DNA of 64,000 bases from Ostreococcus mediterraneus (taxonomy: Eukaryota; Chlorophyta; Mamiellophyceae; Mamiellales; Bathycoccaceae): contig WMKK01000002.1 of assembly GCA_012295225.1 (NCBI GenBank), forward strand, positions 733,949 through 797,948, in the 5' to 3' direction. Under the pieces are notes generated by a model. The model saw only the letters and a list, made by a program, of their open reading frames with translations. It ran no database searches and had not been told where the DNA came from. This document shows positions 45,901 to 54,821 of this stretch, in pieces. Each line of letters opens with the position of its first letter. Position 1 is the first letter of the stretch. A program made the translations under genes and the position numbers.

Positions 45901-48263
45901 TTTACCTGTGGGTTGTGAGCGTCGGTGTTTAACATGATCACCGAAAACGCAAGCACGTACGCGGTATCGGCGCTTTTGTACACAGTCGGATTCAACTTGT
46001 GGTAGCGCTCCGCAAACTTTTCCATCAAGCGGTCGATTTTCTGCGACTCGCCTGGCAATCTGAAGCCTTCTAAAAATTTGCGAATCGCGTCATCAAGTGT
46101 TAGCGACGTAAAGTCGAGCGCGTCGACGTAAGCATGCATCACGGCCAACATCGGGTCGTCACGCTCACCCAAATAATCGCCCACGACTGTTTTGTCTAAA
46201 CCAGCAGTAGTTCGCAAGAATTCAGCAATCTCCTCGTGAGATTTGCCGAGACGTCCTATTGACTGCAAAAACTCCAAACCTTTCTTCGCTTTCTTGTTAA
46301 ACAATGCAATGCCTTCCTGAAACTCTTGTTTATCAGCCTTGAGCTTGGCGATGCTGTCACCCAAATTTGATTCCGCCGAAGCGCTCGTCTTCAACGGCGT
46401 AGCAAAGCCAGTATCTGCTTCATCCTCGGCGTTATCGTTGGTACCACTAGTACTAGGGCCTTGGTCCAAGTTTGTTTCTACCCAAGCGTTCATGGATGCA
46501 AGCATCGCTGTCAAACATTCGAGCGCCTCAATTTTGAGCATCGATTCCCGAGCCGCCTCAGGTCCGCTCACGTGGCCGATATCCACGCCTTGAGCGATGC
46601 GCACTAACGATGAAACGTAACGTTCAAAGACGTTTTGCCCGTCTAAATCGCAGTCAAAATTGACAAACAAGTCAACCAATAGCTGCGCATCGGTGCACAA
46701 GACTTGGAAGCCTTTGACGAGTGTGGCGCGTTGGTTATATGCAATCAAAGGCTCGCCATCTTGCAGCTCGAGCGGTTTGAGCAACAACATTGGAAAGAAG
46801 AAACCTATTTCTGCCTTCAAGTACGAGCGATATCTCGTCAACAGTGTCAAAAAGATTGAACACGAAAGTTGGTACGCTTCCGCGACGTTTGGTGTCGCGT
46901 TACTCACGATGGCGTCGCACAGGTACTCACGGACGACGTTTGTGAATCGCGCGCTAGACGAAAACGCATCACCAGCATTTTCTATGATAATTTTCAGCAA
47001 CTGAAGCGACAAAATCTTGCTGCGCACTAACGCAGTGCCATTTATTTCAGTGTTTGGCTTTTTCGCGAGCTTGCACAGCGATCGAAATACCAAGTAAGCA
47101 TCCGTTTCGAGCTGCGAAGACGTCGCATCCGAATCTTTCTCGACACCTGGCGAAAAAGTGTCGAGTGCACCCGCGAGTCCACGCGTCGGCGTCATCGGCG
47201 CAGTGTCGTTGTCAAACTCACTTTGCGTGATTTCATCTTCTACTGCGTCGGTTTTGACGACAGCATCCGGGTCAGCAAAGTAGTTGAACGAGCCGACAGA
47301 GTTGATATCCACCGAAACTTTGTTCACAAAGGATTGCACAAAGTTTGACATCGTCGACGTACCGTCGAAATCTTCGTCGGTTCCAATCGGTCGGAGTAAA
47401 TCCGCAACGACGATTGTCGGAGCCGAAGCGTGCGGGTCATCAGCTTCCAGTCGATGAAACACATTCGTCAACATTTGCGTCAACGTCGCCTTCGCGGTGT
47501 TCTGATTCACCTCCGATTTGCTTGACAAGTACACGTTGTAGCACGTGCGCACTGCTCGCAGCAATGCGCGATCGTGCACTTCAAACGTCCGGCTACTCAC
47601 GGCTGTGAGCAAGGTTTGCAAGACTTGGAGCTCGACGCTTTCATCGCGAGTCTCCGCTGCCGCGCAGATCGTGTCAATAATTTCACTCGCATGATTCTTC
47701 GCCGACGTCGAAGGCGAGTCATCACGTTCGTCATCGCTCTCTAACTCATTCGCACTCAACGTTCGCGCGAGAGTCCCATCATTGTCGGCGGCGACTTCAG
47801 ACGCGCTCGTTTCAGATTCAGAAGCTCGCAGTTGTTTCGCCGCAGGCGAACGCGCGTCTTCGATGGGCTCGCTCTCACCTCCAGCGCTCCCAACTATGAG
47901 CCCGCGCGCAATCAAATGCTGAAACGCACTCATCGTCGACGCAATCACGACCGCCGAACCGCTCTCTGCTGCCGCACGCAGCGGCGGAAGCACCGCGTCT
48001 ACTTGCGCTTCACGCAACGCCGACGTCGCGCGCCCATCCTCCAACGCCGTCGATGCCGCCCCGGGTGCGGTCCCGAGCGTATCGAACGTGCCATCCGCGA
48101 TCGATGCCTTCAGTTGCGCGATGGCATCCACGAGCTCGACGTGGCGTTTCGGTTTCGTCGCGCACGCGGTGCAGATTCTATCCAGCGTAAACTCTAACGT
48201 TTCATACGCGCCCGACGCCATCGCACGCGTTGCGTGCGCGCGAACGCGATTGACCGACGACAA
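42978..48263 (-). CDS. BIG-type large Arf guanine-nucleotide exchange factor (Sec7 domain)
   Basis: 1761 residues with no intron. Domain order follows BIG/Sec7p: an N-terminal DCB region, HUS box region, Sec7 domain at about 644-824, then HDS regions to the end. The Sec7 core includes LQSIGRLGKSHEEIAEFLRT, FLEGFRLPGESQKIDRLMEK with the catalytic glutamate in PGESQ, AYVLAFSVIMLNTDAHNPQV and MTKEGFIRNNRGIDDGQDLP. Post-Sec7 family blocks such as FSLMSGKREEELLQ, LIIRCVSQMVQARVEHIKSG and FHGGSFASGFWKRVYDRILF are clear. It activates Arf1 at the trans-Golgi, consistent with the AP-1 gamma and TRAPP genes nearby. An alternative start is 48221 (MASGAYETLE). Confidence 0.93.
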   Translation of the reverse strand: MSSVNRVRAHATRAMASGAYETLEFTLDRICTACATKPKRHVELVDAIAQLKASIADGTFDTLGTAPGAASTALEDGRATSALREAQVDAVLPPLRAAAESGSAVVIASTMSAFQHLIARGLIVGSAGGESEPIEDARSPAAKQLRASESETSASEVAADNDGTLARTLSANELESDDERDDSPSTSAKNHASEIIDTICAAAETRDESVELQVLQTLLTAVSSRTFEVHDRALLRAVRTCYNVYLSSKSEVNQNTAKATLTQMLTNVFHRLEADDPHASAPTIVVADLLRPIGTDEDFDGTSTMSNFVQSFVNKVSVDINSVGSFNYFADPDAVVKTDAVEDEITQSEFDNDTAPMTPTRGLAGALDTFSPGVEKDSDATSSQLETDAYLVFRSLCKLAKKPNTEINGTALVRSKILSLQLLKIIIENAGDAFSSSARFTNVVREYLCDAIVSNATPNVAEAYQLSCSIFLTLLTRYRSYLKAEIGFFFPMLLLKPLELQDGEPLIAYNQRATLVKGFQVLCTDAQLLVDLFVNFDCDLDGQNVFERYVSSLVRIAQGVDIGHVSGPEAARESMLKIEALECLTAMLASMNAWVETNLDQGPSTSGTNDNAEDEADTGFATPLKTSASAESNLGDSIAKLKADKQEFQEGIALFNKKAKKGLEFLQSIGRLGKSHEEIAEFLRTTAGLDKTVVGDYLGERDDPMLAVMHAYVDALDFTSLTLDDAIRKFLEGFRLPGESQKIDRLMEKFAERYHKLNPTVYKSADTAYVLAFSVIMLNTDAHNPQVKNKMTKEGFIRNNRGIDDGQDLPKEILEDLYDRIVNNEIKMKAPVDAALSTTEKKDKSNLSHRLGMDVLFSLMSGKREEELLQIDTSELIDQVRARAATTKGFLVVSEAGCAKPMLEVISNPILSVLCKAFEDSESVSVVSNCLEGFRRAINLTTLLGMHETRSTFITPLSRLTFLHNPQMMRSKNVMAMKTLIRVSVDNGNDFGQVWTLILSCVSRYEHVYSLANGFDDSSLFIDASYATEEQTYNSRPRLFRRSSSGGGRSMKSSLAARGDDASGVIEAANEAANHQSEVYEELIPPDRALLQQLTPDEIGHIFHASVNLNGDAIVDFVRSLCELAIDETSSKHPRVYALGKIVEVASFNMDRIRFIWARVWQVLSDFFVTVGCSPNLHISMTVVDSLRQLAIKFLSRTELSNYSFQNEFLRPFVVVMRQSPDVEIRELIIRCVSQMVQARVEHIKSGWKSMFMVFTTAAADEKSQIVVLAFQTIERIIREHFHYIIETDTVAFTDCVNCLVAFTNSEAGSEVCLNALAFLRFCALKLAEGALGDLEETAATEKQLATDGVVESTPTKTTVATTCFTDADAHTYFWFPLLAGLSELTFDPRSEIRTSALEVLFDTLKFHGGSFASGFWKRVYDRILFPIFDHVRADIAPEHRTNGDENDAPAVADIDDWLYGTCTRCLELVVDLAVQFHEPIVEAGVMPELLDLLRGLTSRAHEQLAACGVVAFKRLLVHGAAAMRAKEWALCMDALKGAFEATAPDFSVFDGNIGEDQTEANACLVRIKTQLLLVSAARDLSTEHASAREHFNADTLYILLDTLESVYVRVAESPFTMRDIGASDIPRIVRDAKPFALALEVGSASIALRALARLQEDTSERMPQLIRVSQAAMNNYLTLFKIQTGADLREDARVRAQVCVDALDAVRALSQDDFKTHLPAVYPLFTELIRCEGSSCELSNALCDLFTERVGPMLLAIPTP

Positions 48264-48400
48264 GGATGGCGAGGACGAAGCCGCAAGCGCGTGTTTCGTG
48301 CTTCCGAGCGCGACGTTGACGCCAATGCGCGCGTGAGATATGCGCGGAGCGCGTTCTGACGCTCGAGAAAGTTAATCCGAACCTCACTTTCGCTCGCGCC
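48264..48400. promoter_or_regulatory. Putative bidirectional promoter, BIG Arf-GEF / TRAPPC2L
   Basis: 137 bp between divergent start codons of two trafficking genes. No TATA box is seen. Shared regulation is inferred only from the geometry. Confidence 0.4.
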
Positions 48401-49006
48401 ATGTCGACGCCTGCGCCGTCCATGCCGCCACCGAGCGTGGCGCCGAGTGCAGGGACGCGCACGAAGCTCCTCTTCACTGTGATTAACGCCGACGACGTGC
48501 CGGTGTACGCCGTTGACTTGGCGAACGCGTGGAGCGAGGCTCGCGGCATCGAAGCGGTGCGTCTCGACGTCGACCCCGTTGCGTCTCGGCGACTGACGAC
48601 GGCGCGGTTTTCGTTCGCATCGCAGGTCGTGCGCGAACTTTCGATTGATGACGCATCGCGCGCGACCACGGAGCGCGACGACTACGTGTTCGAGCTCATC
48701 GCTCGCGGAGCTTTGGATTTTGTGGATGAACGCGCGTGGGAGTCCAACGCCGCGTACTTGAAAGTCGTAGACCGCTTTAATGACGTGAATGTCTACGCCT
48801 ACGTCACGTCTACTAGGGTCAAGTTTGTATTGTGCGCGGAAATGCGCGCGGACGAACCCATGCGTGCGTTCTTTGCGGATGTACACGAGGGGTATTGCGT
48901 GGCGATGATGAATCCAATGCGGGACGAGGACGCGCCGTTAGATACGAGTGAAGTTTTCCAGCGCGCCGTGCGCGCGGCGGCGCGGAAACGCCTTGGAGTT
49001 GTATAG
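48401..49006 (+). CDS. TRAPPC2L-type TRAPP complex subunit (sedlin family)
   Basis: 201 residues. The longin-like sedlin fold is recognisable: TKLLFTVINADDVPVYAVDL, LIARGALDFVDERAWESN, and the most diagnostic FNDVNVYAYVTSTRVKFVLC followed by MRAFFADVHEGYCVAMMNPM. Human TRAPPC2L has VYGYVTNSKVKFVMV and LHNSYTDVMCNPF at the same places. TRAPP complexes act as Rab exchange factors and tethers at the ER-Golgi and Golgi. Longer than the roughly 140-residue animal protein because of a Pro/Ser N-terminus and an insert near residues 45-85. It shares its promoter region with the Arf-GEF gene. Confidence 0.8.
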   Translation: MSTPAPSMPPPSVAPSAGTRTKLLFTVINADDVPVYAVDLANAWSEARGIEAVRLDVDPVASRRLTTARFSFASQVVRELSIDDASRATTERDDYVFELIARGALDFVDERAWESNAAYLKVVDRFNDVNVYAYVTSTRVKFVLCAEMRADEPMRAFFADVHEGYCVAMMNPMRDEDAPLDTSEVFQRAVRAAARKRLGVV

Positions 49007-49159
49007 AAACCCCCGAAATAATAGTATTTGGACGGACTTGGCGCGATGCGGGTCACGCGTGAACGAGAGTGCCGGTAGACATGTAGCTAGCAACTGTAGT
49101 CGAATAGAATGTAGAAGTCGGTTGGCGGTGCAATAATCGCCACTCTTTCGCGCGTCACC

Positions 49160-50023
49160 ATGTTTGCGTCCACGCGGGCACCGTCCCCAATGTTCACGCG
49201 CGCGGCGCATGCGTCGCTAACGTCCTCCTCGTCGTCCTCACGCCGCGTGCGACGCACGGGCGTCACGCGCTGCGAAACCGCTGGCAGCGTTCGACGCGAA
49301 GTGCTCAAGCGTGAAGAGCGCACGAAACTCGATCCTTCGTCGGATTTAGACTTTTACGCCCAACCTCGGTTCGTTACGCACGTCGATAACGACTTCTTAG
49401 CGCAAGTCACCGAGCTCTACCGTCAGCGCATTCCGGCGAACAGCAAAGTGCTTGATCTGTGCTCGTCCTGGGTGTCGCACCTCCCGCGCGAGGTCGAGTA
49501 CGCCAAGGTGTACGGCCACGGCATGAATGCCACGGAACTCGGGCGTAACGATAGAATCGACCAATTTTTCGTGCGCGACTTCAACAAGGACCCACGAATC
49601 GCGCTGGAAAGCAACTCGGTAGATGCCGTCGTGTGCTGCGTCAGCGTTCAATATTTGCAACGCGCAGAAGAGGTGTTCGCGGAGATTTTCAGAGTGCTCA
49701 AACCAGGTGGTGTGGTGATCATCACGTTTAGCAATCGCTTGTTTTATTCCAAGGCGATCCAGGCGTGGAGAGACGCGAGCGGGTACGCTCGCGTGCAGTT
49801 GGTCAAGTCTTATTTCTCGGCCATCGCCGGCTTCACCGCGCCAGAGGTGATCACCGACATGGGCGCGCAGGACGACAGTATACTGGGTAAGATTCGTCGA
49901 TTCTTCCAGCGCAGCTCGAGCGATCCGTTTTACGCCGTCGTAGCGTATGCCAATTACAAGCCCGTGTATGAACAAGGCGACTGTCGCCGCATGTCCGTCG
50001 ACGACGACGAGTGTATCGCTTAA
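49160..50023 (+). CDS. SAM-dependent methyltransferase (type 11), plastid-targeted
   Basis: 287 residues. A Ser/Arg-rich transit-like N-terminus (to about 45) precedes a class I methyltransferase fold. The SAM loop is VLDLCSSWVSHLPREVEYAK, which departs from the usual GxGxG (here LCSSW). Next come GHGMNATELGRNDRIDQFFV, then DAVVCCVSVQYLQRAEEVFA and the post-motif EIFRVLKPGGVVIITFSNRL. This LDLCSSWVSHLP variant is a known algal/plant subfamily of unknown substrate. All cysteines here are coded normally; no in-frame UGA was seen. Confidence 0.82.
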   Translation: MFASTRAPSPMFTRAAHASLTSSSSSSRRVRRTGVTRCETAGSVRREVLKREERTKLDPSSDLDFYAQPRFVTHVDNDFLAQVTELYRQRIPANSKVLDLCSSWVSHLPREVEYAKVYGHGMNATELGRNDRIDQFFVRDFNKDPRIALESNSVDAVVCCVSVQYLQRAEEVFAEIFRVLKPGGVVIITFSNRLFYSKAIQAWRDASGYARVQLVKSYFSAIAGFTAPEVITDMGAQDDSILGKIRRFFQRSSSDPFYAVVAYANYKPVYEQGDCRRMSVDDDECIA

Positions 50024-50206
50024 ATTCAAGCATAACGCAGCTCGTTCGTTTCGTCATTACATAACCATTTAGTTTTCGCTGCTGTACTTTTATAATTATC
50101 ACGCCAGCATACGTATACGCCTACACGTCAAAACTTCTGCGCTCGGTTTATCCTCGCAACTGTCGGAGACGAGACAACACACCTGCGCACGCGCGCGGCA
50201 TAAGAC

Positions 50207-51961
50207 ATGCACTCGCTCGGTGCGGGCGCGTTGTGTGCGCTCGTCGTCTTTGCATCGCTTGCGTTGCTCGCGAGCGCACAATCCGACGCGATACCGAGCG
50301 TGGATCCGCGCGCGTATACGAAATGCGCCCCGCGCGAGGCTCCAGAGCTCGAAAGATGTACATACGTGCGCGAGAACCCCATGTGCGGGCGCGACGAGGC
50401 GTTTGTGCCGTACCTGGAAACGTTCTACTGTGTCATGGGCCAAGACGCGTTGACGAGCGGCGTCGTCGCCGCGGTGTGCGTCGGGGCGTTCTTTTTCACG
50501 TTGGCCACGGTGGCGGAACGATTCTTCGTTCCGGCGCTGAACAACGTCTCGCGCGCGCTTCGTCTTCCGGCAGACGTCGCGGGAGCGACGTTATTGTCTT
50601 TCGGTAACGGCGCGCCGGATATTTTCGCGCAGATTGCGGCGCTGAGTCACAGAGATGTTGGGGAAAGCGTTGCGTTGGCGGTGGGCGCCGTGACGGGCGC
50701 GGGGACGTTTATTACGTCCTTCGTGTTTCCATGCGTGGTTTTATTCGCACTGGCGCGCACGGATTTGAGTTCGAGTGGCGATGGGTTCATCAAGGTGGAT
50801 AAGTGGAGCTTTGCGCGGGATTCTTGGTTCTATGCAATGTCAAGCGCCGCCGCGTTGTGTTTTTTCATCGACGGCACCGTCGAAGCGTGGGAAGCCACGG
50901 GATTGTTTGCGTTTTACATTGTATATTTAGTCGTGCTTTTAGCCCCAGGAAGGATCAGGACGGTGCTGAGGCGCACACGGGATCGATTAGTACTGAGCGA
51001 TTCTGATGAATCGGAAGATGAATGGTCTGACGACGATGAAGAAGACGCGCTCGAGCCGATGTTGGAGGGCGAACGCACGGAAGGAGAAGACGAAGAGGCG
51101 GGTGCTGATGATGAAGATAGCGCCACGGAATCAGATATCGATGATGTCGAAAACGTTCCACTCGTTCGCGCGGTCTTTCGTAACGCAAAGTTGATGATGA
51201 AGAACATTGAAAAGGCGCTTGTCGCCGTCTTGCGGTTGACCATGCCTGAACTCGGGCCAAGCGCACGTGTGACGAAATGGCAAGCTCGTATATTGCCAAT
51301 CACCGCTCCTTTGTTCATGTTAGCTGCTAACGGTTTCTTACCAGGTCATATTCGTTGGGTTGGCATCGCGTATGGGTTGTTTGCATCGTGCTTGACGGCA
51401 TTTATCGTCGCATTGTGCTGGTCTGAACTGTCAGAGCGCTCGTCTATTCGCGCGCTGCTCACGGCGTGTGCGTTTTTCCAATCCATTCTATGGATGAACA
51501 CCGCCGCAAGTGAGTTAGTGTCCTTACTTAGCGCCATTGGTAAAGTGAGTGGCGTCAGCGAAGCGTTACTAGGTGCTACTGTGCTCGCTTGGGGCAACAG
51601 CGTCGGCGATTTCGTGTCAAACACTGTGGTCGCTCGCGAGGGAAACCCAAACATGGCTATTGCGGCGTGCTTTGCGGGCCCGATGATGAATCTTCTCGTC
51701 GGAACGTCATTTGGATTGATGCTCCACATCGCCGAACACGGTCCGGTGTCTGGCTATGTCATGCCAAACGAGCTCATTCTTCTTGGAGGCGCGCTCATGT
51801 TCACTTTGGCGTACGCGTGTGTGGCAATTCCATTCGTGCACAGATGGAAGATTACCCGTAAACCGGCTATTAGTATGATTACATTTTATGCAATGTTCAG
51901 TGTTGTTTACGCACTAACGTGCACGCACTGCATATTTAAAACGCCGTGGTTAGGCCCATAG
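50207..51961 (+). CDS. CCX/NCLX-type cation/Ca2+ exchanger
   Basis: 584 residues. A signal-type N-terminus is followed by a Cys-containing lumenal segment (CTYVRENPMCGRDEAFVPYL), then two Na_Ca_ex repeats. The ion-binding alpha motifs are GNGAPDIFAQIAAL near 134 and GNSVGDFVSNTVVAREGNPN near 462. These are the CCX/NCKX6 forms, in place of the (S/G)N..(P/S)E motifs of CAX and NCX. A long acidic cytosolic loop spans about 263-308 (DEEDALEPMLEGERTEGEDE). It probably exchanges Ca2+ or monovalent cations in an endomembrane. Ion preference cannot be read from sequence. Confidence 0.88.
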   Translation: MHSLGAGALCALVVFASLALLASAQSDAIPSVDPRAYTKCAPREAPELERCTYVRENPMCGRDEAFVPYLETFYCVMGQDALTSGVVAAVCVGAFFFTLATVAERFFVPALNNVSRALRLPADVAGATLLSFGNGAPDIFAQIAALSHRDVGESVALAVGAVTGAGTFITSFVFPCVVLFALARTDLSSSGDGFIKVDKWSFARDSWFYAMSSAAALCFFIDGTVEAWEATGLFAFYIVYLVVLLAPGRIRTVLRRTRDRLVLSDSDESEDEWSDDDEEDALEPMLEGERTEGEDEEAGADDEDSATESDIDDVENVPLVRAVFRNAKLMMKNIEKALVAVLRLTMPELGPSARVTKWQARILPITAPLFMLAANGFLPGHIRWVGIAYGLFASCLTAFIVALCWSELSERSSIRALLTACAFFQSILWMNTAASELVSLLSAIGKVSGVSEALLGATVLAWGNSVGDFVSNTVVAREGNPNMAIAACFAGPMMNLLVGTSFGLMLHIAEHGPVSGYVMPNELILLGGALMFTLAYACVAIPFVHRWKITRKPAISMITFYAMFSVVYALTCTHCIFKTPWLGP

Positions 51962-51999
51962 ATTAGTTGTAATGTAAAACGTTGCTGCGCAACAAATCG

Positions 52000-53115
52000 T
52001 CACAAGCTTCTAGCGAATCGCAGCGCGTCAGCAAGCGAACCATTAAAGGACAATGCGAGTAGTTTTTCTGCCTCCTCTTTGCATGTGGGCTGTGTATCGA
52101 TAAATAATTTGTGCCAGTGCCGTTTGCGTTGATTGATGAACCAATTGTTCACTTGAGTCGCATCCAAGTTTGTTTGTTCGAGAAACGACTTTTTGTCGGC
52201 GTCGCTCGGGTATGGCCAACTGATGTTGTCCGACCACCACTTTTTTAACAATGCCGTCGAGTCCGTTGGTAATTTGCCTTTCTTCCGCTTTTTCAGAAAC
52301 TCTGATTTTAAAGTAAGGATACTTCTCGCGTACTTTCTCTTCAGGTCTTGCCTCAAGGCTTCCTCGCGTTCGCGACGCATTCGCGACGCGTGTGTTTCAC
52401 GGTTGACATTGGACGCGGCGTCACAATCCATATCCTGCTCGTCGAATGATGCCGGTGCGCGTCGACGATTCACATCTAGTGACTGCGCCGTACTCGATGG
52501 CTTTGTGTCATTCGTGTTTAGCATAATCTCTGACGAGACCTTGTGTACGCGCGTTTCCAAATTTTCACAACACGATTCAGCTTCGACGAAGAGAGCATGT
52601 AATTCTTTCGCATACGACTCAATCTCATGCGTACACTCACGCATGAATTCATCCAAATCATACGGCGACGCACCGCAGAACGCAGACTCTGGGCTCCTCT
52701 CGGCCTCTATCGCCTGAATTGAGTACATCATGGAGTTCTTTTCGCATTCGAGCGCCTCAGCGACGTGTCGCTCCGCGCCAATTTTCCTGCACTCGTAATA
52801 CGCATCGACGAGCCTGGCGTACATTGGATGCGCTCGAATGGCAATTGTCATTTCTTCCGAGTCGGTCGAGTACGTCGAACACGCCTCGCGAGCCTTCATG
52901 CCAATAAACGCGTCCATTTCATCCCCAAACGGCAAGAGCTCTGGCACTGGACTCCGAGCACAAACTCACGTCAGTCGATTTTTCAATGCACATGCAAACC
53001 ACGACAGCGCGCGCGCGAGGGGCGCTGACGCACCAATATCATCATTTGAATACTCGAGTGAGTCCCAATCTGACGCTGCGTGCGTGAATTCCACCAATTC
53101 GAGTGGCGTGAACAT
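52000..53115 (-). CDS. KNOX-class TALE homeodomain transcription factor, 2 exons
   Basis: Exon 1 is 53034-53115 and exon 2 is 52000-52946; the 87-nt intron has a GTGCGT donor, an ACTGAC box and a CAG acceptor, phase 1. The product has 342 residues. KNOX1 is near 61-83 (IRAHPMYARLVDAYYECRKI), KNOX2 near 124-147 (DEFMRECTHEIESYAKELHA), the ELK region near 232-252 (LKRKYARSILTLKSEFLKKR), and the three-residue-extended homeodomain at about 248-310 (WPYPSDADKKSFLEQTNLDA, then VNNWFINQRKRHW). Exon 1 codes MFTPLELVEFTHAASDWDSL. In Chlamydomonas the KNOX protein GSM1 dimerises with the BELL-type GSP1 after mating to start the zygote programme. A similar role is inferred. Confidence 0.92.
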
Positions 53116-53432
53116 GCCTGCTCGATGTCCCGCGCGTCGCTCGATGCACCGCGGACGTCAAATGCGACCAATATACGCCGCGCACACGCCCGTTTGGACG
53201 CACTCGACACCGCCAGTAGATGTATGCGTGCGTACACCACCGACACCTCGCACGTCGCGCATTGGCACGCGCCCAGCGCCACCACGACGCGTCACATCAA
53301 CGCGTTCCATGACTATTATTAGCAAAGAACATCGCTCACAATTGTTAGCCGCACACGCCGCACCGCATTCGTCCACGCGCGCGCGACGCATCCGCGACAC
53401 TCGCGCGCGCGACACGCCTCGCGCTCGGAGTC
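53116..53432. other. Divergent intergenic region, KNOX (-) / TM protein (+)
   Basis: 317 bp. A TATA-like GCGTATATTGG (minus strand, about 53170-53180) lies some 60 bp upstream of the KNOX ATG. Otherwise GC-rich and without a supported gene. Confidence 0.4.
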
Positions 53433-54008
53433 ATGCCCCGGCGGTGCGCGCTCGACGCGGCGCGCGCCGCACTGACGCCGAGCACGTCGTCACCCAGCTC
53501 GACATTCGTGTCCCAAACGTTGCGACGCATTCGTCACGCGTCTTCGTCGTCTTCGTCGTCGCCATCGACGTCTGCGTCGTCGGCAACGCGTAGCGAATCT
53601 GTTCGCTCTGATGTGCGAAGCGGCAAACGCCCGCCTTTCGCGGACATTGCGGCGCACGTGCTCACGCAGACGCGCGCGAAGCAAACGTTTGGGTGGGACT
53701 GGCACGCGTGGCACGCGACGTTGGCGTGCATCCCAGCGTTCGCGTCGTACTGCGCCGTGCAGTACATAAATGCGACATACTTTCCAGAGTACGAGGCGAG
53801 GATGAAGGCGAAAGAGTCGGCGGCGAATAGCGCGGTGGAGGAGTTGAAGACGAGCGCGGCGAGAGAGGAGACGAGGCGCGACGTCGAGCGGGACGCGTTG
53901 GAAGCGCGCGTAGCAGAGTTAGAAGCGCGCGTCATTAAGGCTGAACGCGAGCGCGCGGCGAAGGCCAATGCGCAGGATAAGGTGAATGTCACCGATAAAG
54001 CGCAGTAG
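53433..54008 (+). CDS. Predicted organellar TM/coiled-coil protein, 191 aa, unknown
   Basis: 191 residues. The N-terminus is Arg/Ser-rich (LRRIRHASSSSSSSPSTSAS), a probable mitochondrial presequence. One membrane segment (ATLACIPAFASYCAVQYINA) lies at about 95-115, preceded by FGWDWHAWH. The C-terminal 70 residues form a charged coiled coil (ARMKAKESAANSAVEELKTS; ARVAELEARVIKAERERAAK). The topology resembles inner-membrane tethering proteins, but I do not recognise a family. Confidence 0.6.
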   Translation: MPRRCALDAARAALTPSTSSPSSTFVSQTLRRIRHASSSSSSSPSTSASSATRSESVRSDVRSGKRPPFADIAAHVLTQTRAKQTFGWDWHAWHATLACIPAFASYCAVQYINATYFPEYEARMKAKESAANSAVEELKTSAAREETRRDVERDALEARVAELEARVIKAERERAAKANAQDKVNVTDKAQ

Positions 54009-54138
54009 AGTTTGGTAGAACATAGCGAACGCGTCGATGTCGACGCCTTGGAGTTTATATATTACACACGCGATGCGAACGTCCCTATCATTGTGTCGCT
54101 CGCATCGTCCACTGGACACTATTCAAACACGCGCACAC

Positions 54139-54702
54139 TCACAGTTTCCCTTTTATCGGTGCCCTAAAATCAACCTTCACATGACCCGCCACGCGCTCGC
54201 TCTTGTAAAACTCAAACGACTCCAACATTCGTCGCACCACGCCCGGCGTGTGCTGCATCGCGTTCAACTTTCTATCTTTTGCCATCGCCTCCACGTCCTC
54301 ACCGTGCGTCTCAATCCACCGTTCGACAATTCGCACTTGTTTCGGCGTCAAGCGCTTCGGCGGCGCCGCGCCCGTGGACTTACAGCGTCCCAAAACGCTC
54401 GCGAGCGCGTCGCCCCCAGTCGTGGCTGCCGCCGCCACCGCGTGCGCGCGCACCGCCTTTTCTGCGGTTTCGTTGCGCCCAAACGCGCGATTTGGGTCGG
54501 ACACCAACCCACTGGCGTGGTAATTACCCGCCATGGTCTGTTCGACGTCCCATGACGTCGAGGCGAGCGCACCGGGGAGGTCCACGGCGGCGACGTCGAC
54601 GCGCGGCTTACCTTTAAACTTATTCGTGGTGACGCCGACTTTGTGCGTCTTGGCGCCCGATGAGGCGCGCGCGCGCTTTTTGCGCCGCAACGAGCCAGCC
54701 AT
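54139..54702 (-). CDS. NOP16: NOP16-like 60S ribosome biogenesis protein
   Basis: 187 residues. The basic start MAGSLRRKKRARASSGAKTH, the middle SWDVEQTMAGNYHASGLVSD with NRAFGRN, and the C-terminal VERWIETHGEDVEAMAKDRK followed by LNAMQHTPGVVRRMLESFEF match the NOP16 family pattern (WDxxxTxxxNYxxxGL; KDxKLNxxQxTxxxxRR). NOP16 is a nucleolar 66S pre-ribosome factor. It converges with the TM/coiled-coil gene to its left. Confidence 0.85.
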   Translation of the reverse strand: MAGSLRRKKRARASSGAKTHKVGVTTNKFKGKPRVDVAAVDLPGALASTSWDVEQTMAGNYHASGLVSDPNRAFGRNETAEKAVRAHAVAAAATTGGDALASVLGRCKSTGAAPPKRLTPKQVRIVERWIETHGEDVEAMAKDRKLNAMQHTPGVVRRMLESFEFYKSERVAGHVKVDFRAPIKGKL

Positions 54703-54821
54703 GGATTACGTCGGTGTGTGTGTGGTGTGCCGTGCGTGCGTGATCGATGCCGTCACCCTTGGGCGTCGCGTACTAGAGTCTGAGCGGGAGCATCGCCGCG
54801 AGGCGAGCGCCGTTTTCGCTC

